Shown one piece after another: positions 7,211-11,097 of a DNA stretch of 11,097 bases (position 1 is its first letter; each line of letters begins with the position of its first letter). The translations under genes and the position numbers were made by a program. The stretch spans positions 1 through 11,097 of the forward strand of contig JAIYAA010000411.1 in assembly GCA_027489295.1 (NCBI GenBank), written 5' to 3'. This stretch comes from Sphingomonadales bacterium. GTDB taxonomy: Bacteria; Pseudomonadota; Alphaproteobacteria; Sphingomonadales; Sphingomonadaceae. The notes under the pieces are model-generated. The model was given only the letters and a program-made list of their open reading frames with translations. It had not been told where the DNA came from and made no database searches.

Positions 7211-7236
7211 TATAGCTGGGAAAAGGCTATGCTCAA
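7209..7236 (-). promoter_or_regulatory. Candidate sigma-70 promoter for ctaC-ctaD
   Basis: On the minus strand TTGAGC (7236-7231) and TATACC (7214-7209) are 16 bases apart. Each matches the sigma-70 consensus at four positions. The start point would fall near 7201, giving a leader of about 57 bases before the ctaC ATG. It is the best match I found on this strand of the divergent region. Confidence 0.4.
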
Positions 7237-7252
7237 CCTTTTTCGCGTGCGG

Positions 7253-7281
7253 TTGCGGAGGGTGCCGCCGCCACTTAAAGG
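7253..7281 (+). promoter_or_regulatory. Weak candidate promoter for pyrE
   Basis: TTGCGG (7253-7258) and TAAAGG (7276-7281) are 17 bases apart, a partial sigma-70 match. The start would fall near 7288, about 27 bases before the pyrE TTG. No pyrimidine-type attenuator hairpin with a U-run is seen in this short leader. Confidence 0.25.
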
Positions 7282-7301
7282 ATCGTTTCACCGTTGACTT
7301 C

Positions 7302-7306
7302 AGGAG
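7302..7306 (+). promoter_or_regulatory. Ribosome binding site that fixes the pyrE TTG start
   Basis: AGGAG lies 8 bases before TTG at 7315, ideal spacing. The other in-frame TTG, at 7294, is upstream of this site and cannot use it, so 7315 is the better start. Confidence 0.75.
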
Positions 7307-7314
7307 CCCAGACA

Positions 7315-7896
7315 TTGACCGGAGACGCCATCCTCGACGAATTTCGCGACGCAGGTGCGTTGCTTGAGGGGCATTTTATCCTGTCTTCGGGTTTGCGCTC
7401 TCCCGTATTTCTCCAGAAGATGCGAATTTTCGAAGATCCGGTTCGCACTGAACGCGTGTGCGGCGCATTGGGCAAGCTGATTCGCGAAACCTTCGGTGAA
7501 ATCGACATCGTCGTCTCCCCCGCGATCGGCGGCATCATCCCCGGCTACGAGACGGCGCGCGCGCTCGGCTGCAAGGCGGTGTTCGTCGAACGGGAGGACG
7601 GCGAGTTCCAGCTGCGCCGCGGGTTCGAGATTCCGGAAGGCGCGCGGGTAGTGATGGTGGAGGACATCGTCACCACCGGGCTTTCCTCGCGCGAGTGCAT
7701 TGCGGCGATCCAGAAGCACCCCGGCACGCTGGTGGGTGCGGCGTGCATCGTCGATCGCTCGAACGGCAAGGCAGAGGTCGGCGTGCCGCTGATCGCGCTG
7801 ACCAAGCTGGACGTGCCGGCCTATCCGGCGGACCAGCTGCCCCCCGAGCTGGCGGCGATCCCGGCGATCAAGCCCGGCAGCAGGGCGATCGCGTGA
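7315..7896 (+). CDS. pyrE: Orotate phosphoribosyltransferase
   Basis: This encodes a 193-residue cytoplasmic enzyme that joins orotate and PRPP to make orotidine 5'-phosphate, the fifth step of de novo pyrimidine synthesis. The PRPP-binding signature is clear: [14 protein letters not shown] (112-125). The orotate-side segment [15 protein letters not shown] (21-35) and the catalytic loop [13 protein letters not shown] (92-104) also fit the family. The start is a TTG, supported by a well-placed AGGAG. Length is normal for the short alphaproteobacterial form. It is divergent from ctaC across 170 bases and heads a plus-strand run: its TGA overlaps the GTG of the next gene by 4 bases. No odd residues seen. 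Confidence 0.96.
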   Translation: MTGDAILDEFRDAGALLEGHFILSSGLRSPVFLQKMRIFEDPVRTERVCGALGKLIRETFGEIDIVVSPAIGGIIPGYETARALGCKAVFVEREDGEFQLRRGFEIPEGARVVMVEDIVTTGLSSRECIAAIQKHPGTLVGAACIVDRSNGKAEVGVPLIALTKLDVPAYPADQLPPELAAIPAIKPGSRAIA

Positions 7897-8879
7897 TCCT
7901 CGCGCTGGCCCTCGCCGCGATCACGCCGCTCACCGCAAAGGTGGATGCGGCGGCGGCACAGGCCAGGCTGGCGGGGGTCGTCCTCGTCGCCAGGGGCGAC
8001 AAGGTTCTCGTCGAAAAGGGCTATGGCACGGTGCGCCCCGAGGGGGGACCCCGCCACGACCCCAAGGCCCAATGGCGACTCGCCTCGATTACCAAGCAGG
8101 TCACGGCCGTTGCCGTGATGCGCAGGGTGGCGCGGGGCGATCTGTCGCTCGATGCGCCGCTGCCCCCCACCCCGGCGCTGGCCGGGCTGACGGTGCGGAT
8201 GCTGCTCACCCATCACAGCGGCCTCGCCAACCCCGACGACACGCCGCCGGCGGCGGGCGGGATGCCGGCCTTCTACCGGGCGGCAGGCCCGGACCTGGCC
8301 TTCTGCCGGTCCAAGCCCGCCACGCCCAATGCCGAATTCCGCTACAATAACTGCGACTATCTGCTGCTCGGCACCCTGCTTGAGAAGGGCGACGGCGCGG
8401 CAGGCGCGATCGACGAGACGCTGTGGCCGGGCCATTTCGCCCAGCCGGGCGAACTGGGCGTTCCGGGCTTCGTCCAGGGCAAGCCCGAACCGGCGGTGAA
8501 CCTCGCGACCTTCGGCACCGCCGGCGGGCTGATCGGCACGCTGCGCGACGTGTTCCGGTTCGACCGTGCGTTGATGACCGGCGCGCTGCTGGCCCCCGCC
8601 GCCCGCGCCGAGCTTTGGAAGCCGGAGGGCGGCCGCAGCTACCAGGCGTTCGGCCAATGGGTGTTTCCGGGCCAGCTCAAGGGCTGCGCGGCGCCGAAGC
8701 GGATCATCCAGCGCGACGGCGAGATCGGCGGCGTGCAGACCCGCAACTACATCCTCCCCGACGACGATCTCGTCGTCGTGGTCTTCACCAACCGCAGCGC
8801 CGAGGATTTCAGCTTCGGCGAAGTGTGGCAGCAATCGGGATTTGCCTATGACCTTCTCAGTGCGGCGGCGTGCGAATGA
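7893..8879 (+). CDS. Exported serine hydrolase, beta-lactamase/DD-peptidase fold
   Basis: This encodes a 328-residue protein of the serine beta-lactamase-like family (Pfam Beta-lactamase, class C/esterase side). A short hydrophobic leader (about 1-15, ending PLTA) suggests export, though it lacks the usual positive charges. The catalytic S65-I-T-K68 follows LA, the second motif is Y151-N-N153, and LLTHHSGL (104-111) is family-typical. The third motif, normally HxG or KTG, appears to be R274-D-G276, which is unusual. The GTG at 7893 overlaps the pyrE stop (GTGA); AGGG lies about 7 bases before it. Its TGA overlaps the pdxJ ATG. The substrate cannot be told: peptide, ester or lactam are all possible. 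Calling it a resistance gene is not justified. Confidence 0.88.
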   Translation: MILALALAAITPLTAKVDAAAAQARLAGVVLVARGDKVLVEKGYGTVRPEGGPRHDPKAQWRLASITKQVTAVAVMRRVARGDLSLDAPLPPTPALAGLTVRMLLTHHSGLANPDDTPPAAGGMPAFYRAAGPDLAFCRSKPATPNAEFRYNNCDYLLLGTLLEKGDGAAGAIDETLWPGHFAQPGELGVPGFVQGKPEPAVNLATFGTAGGLIGTLRDVFRFDRALMTGALLAPAARAELWKPEGGRSYQAFGQWVFPGQLKGCAAPKRIIQRDGEIGGVQTRNYILPDDDLVVVVFTNRSAEDFSFGEVWQQSGFAYDLLSAAACE

Positions 8880-9604
8880 GCGGTAAGCTGCGTCTCGGCG
8901 TCAATATCGACCATGTCGCGACCGTGCGGAACGCGCGCGGCAGCGGCTTTCCCGATCCCGTGCGCGCGGCGCTGCTGGCGGCGGAAGCGGGGGCCGACGG
9001 CATCACCGCGCATCTGCGCGAGGATCGCCGGCACATTACCGATGCGGACATCGCCCGGCTTTCGACCGAGCTGACCGTTCCGCTCAACCTGGAGATGGCG
9101 GCGACCGAGGAGATGCTGGCGATCGCGCTGAAGCATCGGCCGCACGCGGTGTGCATCGTGCCCGAGAAGCGCGAGGAGCGGACCACCGAGGGCGGGCTGG
9201 ATGCCGCCGGCATGTTCGATCTGCTGGCGCCGATGGTGGCGAAGCTGCGCGACAATGGCAGTCGCGTCTCGCTGTTCGTAGAACCCGAGGCGCGCCAGAT
9301 CGACGCCGCCATCCGGCTCGGCGCGCCGGTGATCGAGCTCCACACCGGCCGTTATGCCGAACTCGATGGTGGCGATCTCGCGGTCGAGCTGAAGCGCCTG
9401 TCCGACGCGGCGGCGCTGGCCGCGCGCAACGGGATCGAGCCGCATGCCGGCCACGGCCTCACCTTCGACAATGTGGTGCCGATCGCCGCGATCCCGCAGG
9501 TGATGGAGCTCAACATCGGCCATTTCCTGATCGGCGAGGCGATCTTCGACGGTCTCGCGCCGGTGGTGCAGCGGATGCGCGCGCTGATGGATGCCGCGCG
9601 GTGA
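8876..9604 (+). CDS. pdxJ: Pyridoxine 5'-phosphate synthase
   Basis: This encodes a 242-residue TIM-barrel enzyme that condenses 1-deoxy-xylulose 5-phosphate with 3-amino-2-oxopropyl phosphate, the last ring-forming step of the DXP-dependent vitamin B6 pathway. Family blocks are visible: [16 protein letters not shown] (8-23), [12 protein letters not shown] (43-54; H46 and R48 match catalytic positions), NLEMA with E73, [15 protein letters not shown] (95-109), ELHTGRYA (154-161), EPHAGHGL (188-195; H193) and [10 protein letters not shown] (213-222). I chose the ATG at 8876, which forms an ATGA overlap with the hydrolase stop; a GTG two codons earlier (8870) is the alternative. Length matches the family. 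It ends the pyrE run; a repeat element follows. Confidence 0.97.
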   Translation: MSGKLRLGVNIDHVATVRNARGSGFPDPVRAALLAAEAGADGITAHLREDRRHITDADIARLSTELTVPLNLEMAATEEMLAIALKHRPHAVCIVPEKREERTTEGGLDAAGMFDLLAPMVAKLRDNGSRVSLFVEPEARQIDAAIRLGAPVIELHTGRYAELDGGDLAVELKRLSDAAALAARNGIEPHAGHGLTFDNVVPIAAIPQVMELNIGHFLIGEAIFDGLAPVVQRMRALMDAAR

Positions 9605-9618
9605 GCTTGCGCCACCTT

Positions 9619-9759
9619 CTCCCTGTCCCGCCTGCGGAAGAGGGCCGGGGTGAGGGTGAGTCGGGTGCCTCCTGGCCGACGATCTCGCTTACCCCGCACA
9701 CCCTCACCCTTCCGCCGCCTGCGGCGGCTCCCTCCCTATCCCGCAGGCGGGAGAGGGAG
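9619..9759. repeat. REP-like inverted repeat pair between pdxJ and acpS
   Basis: Two copies of one palindromic unit face each other. The 26 bases at 9619-9644 match the reverse complement of 9734-9759 at 23 positions. Inside, GGGTGAGGGTG (9648-9658) is matched exactly by its complement at 9699-9709. Each unit is itself imperfectly palindromic: 9732-9744 pairs with 9747-9759 around a 2-base loop with one mismatch, and GCCGCC-TGC-GGCGGC (9714-9728) forms another hairpin. The CTCCCTCTCCCGCNTGCGGG-type core resembles the repetitive extragenic elements common in proteobacteria; this resemblance is from memory. It fills nearly all of the 157-base gap. Confidence 0.85.
9752..9759 (+). promoter_or_regulatory. 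acpS ribosome binding site inside the repeat hairpin
   Basis: AGAGGGAG at 9752-9759 is the only good Shine-Dalgarno before the acpS GTG (9762); the spacing is short (2-4 bases). The same bases form the 3' arm of the terminal repeat hairpin, so folding would hide the site. Confidence 0.6.
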
Positions 9760-9761
9760 CG

Positions 9762-10175
9762 GTGATCCTCGGGCTGGGCTCAGACCTGTGCAACATCGAC
9801 CGGATCCGCAACTCGCTCGATCGGTTTGGCCCGCGGTTCGAGCAGCGTGTGTTCACCGACGTCGAGCTCGCCAAGGCGGCCAAGCGTCCGCACAATTATG
9901 CGCCCACGCTGGCCAAGCGCTTCGCCGCCAAGGAGGCATTTTCCAAGGCGGTAGGAACCGGGTTCAGCCGGGGCGTGTTCATGAAGGACATCGGCGTGGT
10001 CAACGCGCCCTCGGGCGCACCGACGCTCGCGCTGACCGGCGGTGCCAAGGCAAGGCTTGACGCCATGACGCCACCGGGACACGTGGCCAAGGTGCACCTC
10101 ACCCTCACGGACGACCATCCATGGGCGTTCGCGATGGTGATGATCGAGGCGCTGCCGGTGGAGAAGGACGCATAA
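9762..10175 (+). CDS. acpS: Holo-[acyl-carrier-protein] synthase
   Basis: This encodes a 137-residue phosphopantetheinyl transferase that moves the 4'-phosphopantetheine arm of CoA onto ACP, activating it for fatty acid synthesis. The two magnesium-binding signatures are present: [14 protein letters not shown] (2-15, with D8) and [16 protein letters not shown] (52-67, with E58). Both are the expected AcpS motifs and the length is normal. The start is a GTG giving the canonical M-I-L-G-L-G-S-D N-terminus, so it is well supported. The TAA shares one base with the lepB ATG (TAATG). The pdxJ-acpS-lepB-rnc order is common in alphaproteobacteria. The ribosome binding site comes from the upstream repeat. 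Confidence 0.97.
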   Translation: MILGLGSDLCNIDRIRNSLDRFGPRFEQRVFTDVELAKAAKRPHNYAPTLAKRFAAKEAFSKAVGTGFSRGVFMKDIGVVNAPSGAPTLALTGGAKARLDAMTPPGHVAKVHLTLTDDHPWAFAMVMIEALPVEKDA

Positions 10176-11065
10176 TGGGGTTGGACGAACTGGCGTTGAG
10201 CAGCAAGCGGAGCGAGCGACGCCAGAGCGCGACCGGGCAGGGCACCGACTGGTGGGCGGAGGCCCGCGGCATACTGTGGCTAGTGCTAGGCGTGCTCGCC
10301 TTTCACAGTCTCATCGCCAAGCCCTTCTACATCCCCTCGGAATCGATGCTGCCGACGCTTCGGGTGGGCGACCAGCTGATCGTCAGCAAATATCCCTACG
10401 GCTATTCCTTCGTCACGCCGACCTTCCACCTGCTGCCGCCGATCCCCGGCCGCATCCTGGGGCGGCTGCCCGAGCGCGGCGATATCGTCATCGTCACGCC
10501 CCCGCAGCACAGCACCGATTACATCAAGCGCGTGATCGGCCTGCCGGGCGACACGATTGCGGTGCGCGACGGCGTGGTCTGGCTCAACGGCAAGGCGGTG
10601 CCGCGCGAGCCGCTGGGCGAGCGGCTGGTGCCGATCGACGGCAATACCCGCTGCGATCCCGATCCCGAGCGCGGCGGATCGATCTTCTACGATGGCCGGC
10701 GCGTCGTGCATCAGGGCAAGGCCTATTGCAGCCTGACGCTCTTCCGCGAGACGCTGCCGAACGGCGCGCAATACGACGTCGCCGATCTGGGGGATTCGGC
10801 GGGAGACAATTTTCCGCCGGTCGTGGTGCCGAAAAACCACGTTTTCCTGATGGGCGACAACCGCGACAACAGCGCCGACAGCCGATTCAGCTTGGAACAG
10901 AATGGCTTGGGCGGTCCGGTGCCATGGGAGAATATCGGCGGTCGCGCCGAGTTCATTACTTTTTCGCGCGACGGTTCCTCCACCTGGAACCCGCTGACCT
11001 GGTTCACGGGTTTCCGCGGCGACCGGTTCGGCATTTCGCTGCACCCAGCCCATGAGGAAAAATGA
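10175..11065 (+). CDS. lepB: Signal peptidase I
   Basis: This encodes a 296-residue inner-membrane serine protease (family S26) that cleaves signal peptides from exported proteins. A cytoplasmic N-terminus (1-31) precedes one membrane helix (about 32-49). Box B is IPSESMLPTL (53-62) with catalytic S57. The general base is K118 in DYIKRVIGLPGD, and box E is GDNRDNSADSR (227-237). Between K118 and box E a periplasmic insert holds two cysteines (C160, C185) that could form a disulfide. The ATG at 10175 overlaps the acpS stop by one base and has AAGGA about 7 bases upstream; the longer in-frame start at 10121 lies inside acpS. The stop overlaps the next ATG by 4 bases. All catalytic residues are intact. 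Confidence 0.97.
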   Translation: MGLDELALSSKRSERRQSATGQGTDWWAEARGILWLVLGVLAFHSLIAKPFYIPSESMLPTLRVGDQLIVSKYPYGYSFVTPTFHLLPPIPGRILGRLPERGDIVIVTPPQHSTDYIKRVIGLPGDTIAVRDGVVWLNGKAVPREPLGERLVPIDGNTRCDPDPERGGSIFYDGRRVVHQGKAYCSLTLFRETLPNGAQYDVADLGDSAGDNFPPVVVPKNHVFLMGDNRDNSADSRFSLEQNGLGGPVPWENIGGRAEFITFSRDGSSTWNPLTWFTGFRGDRFGISLHPAHEEK

Positions 11066-11097
11066 GCAACGATCCGCTGGAATCCGCGCACGTGCGC
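11062..11097 (+). CDS. rnc: Start of next gene, probably ribonuclease III (partial)
   Basis: Only 12 codons are inside the window (MSNDPLESAHVR). The ATG overlaps the lepB TGA (ATGA) and AGGAAAA lies just upstream. The sequence is too short to identify. The name rests only on the conserved lepB-rnc-era order of alphaproteobacteria. Confidence 0.55.
   Translation, partial: MSNDPLESAHVR

Noticed and set aside
8846..9523. Minus-strand frame of 225 codons opposite pdxJ
   Set aside because: PdxJ on the plus strand is certain from its motifs; the antisense product has no recognisable features.
9601..9761. CRISPR-like array in the pdxJ-acpS gap
   Set aside because: There are only two units, in inverted rather than direct orientation, with no regular spacers and no cas genes; it fits a REP-like element.

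Overview
The window looks like ordinary chromosomal DNA from a high-GC alphaproteobacterium, most likely a sphingomonad. Three things point there: an aa3-type cytochrome c oxidase cluster in the alphaproteobacterial style (ctaC, ctaD, ctaB, a tiny one-helix gene, ctaG, ctaE, DUF983, SURF1), the acpS-lepB-rnc order, and strong GC bias at third codon positions. The genus is inferred from gene content and style; no search was run.

Left part, minus strand (about 290-7144): reading in the direction of transcription, ctaC and ctaD (oxidase subunits II and I) lie 3 bases apart and are followed by a strong intrinsic terminator at 4322-4349. Next come a small phasin-like helical protein, ctaB (heme O synthase), a 56-residue membrane protein overlapping both neighbours by 4 bases, ctaG (copper delivery to CuB), ctaE (subunit III), a DUF983 zinc-ribbon membrane protein and SURF1. 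Together they encode the three core subunits of the terminal oxidase plus heme and copper assembly factors. Positions 1-289 are clearly lower in GC and hold only weak coding candidates.

Middle (7145-7314): a divergent intergenic region between ctaC and pyrE. It has a candidate ctaC promoter overlapped by a 15-base palindrome, and a weak candidate promoter for pyrE.

Right part, plus strand (7315-11097): pyrE (pyrimidine synthesis), an exported serine hydrolase of the beta-lactamase/DD-peptidase fold, and pdxJ (vitamin B6) form one tightly overlapping run. A REP-like inverted repeat of about 140 bases separates them from a second run: acpS (holo-ACP synthase), lepB (signal peptidase I) and the first 12 codons of what synteny suggests is rnc. 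Several starts are not ATG: pyrE TTG; hydrolase, acpS and DUF983 GTG.

I saw no CRISPR array, insertion sequence, tRNA, rRNA or prophage gene. No convincing new multi-gene system is present. The points most worth a second look are the tiny gene between ctaB and ctaG, the repeat that supplies the acpS ribosome binding site, the palindrome on the ctaC promoter, and the serine hydrolase locked into the pyrE-pdxJ run.
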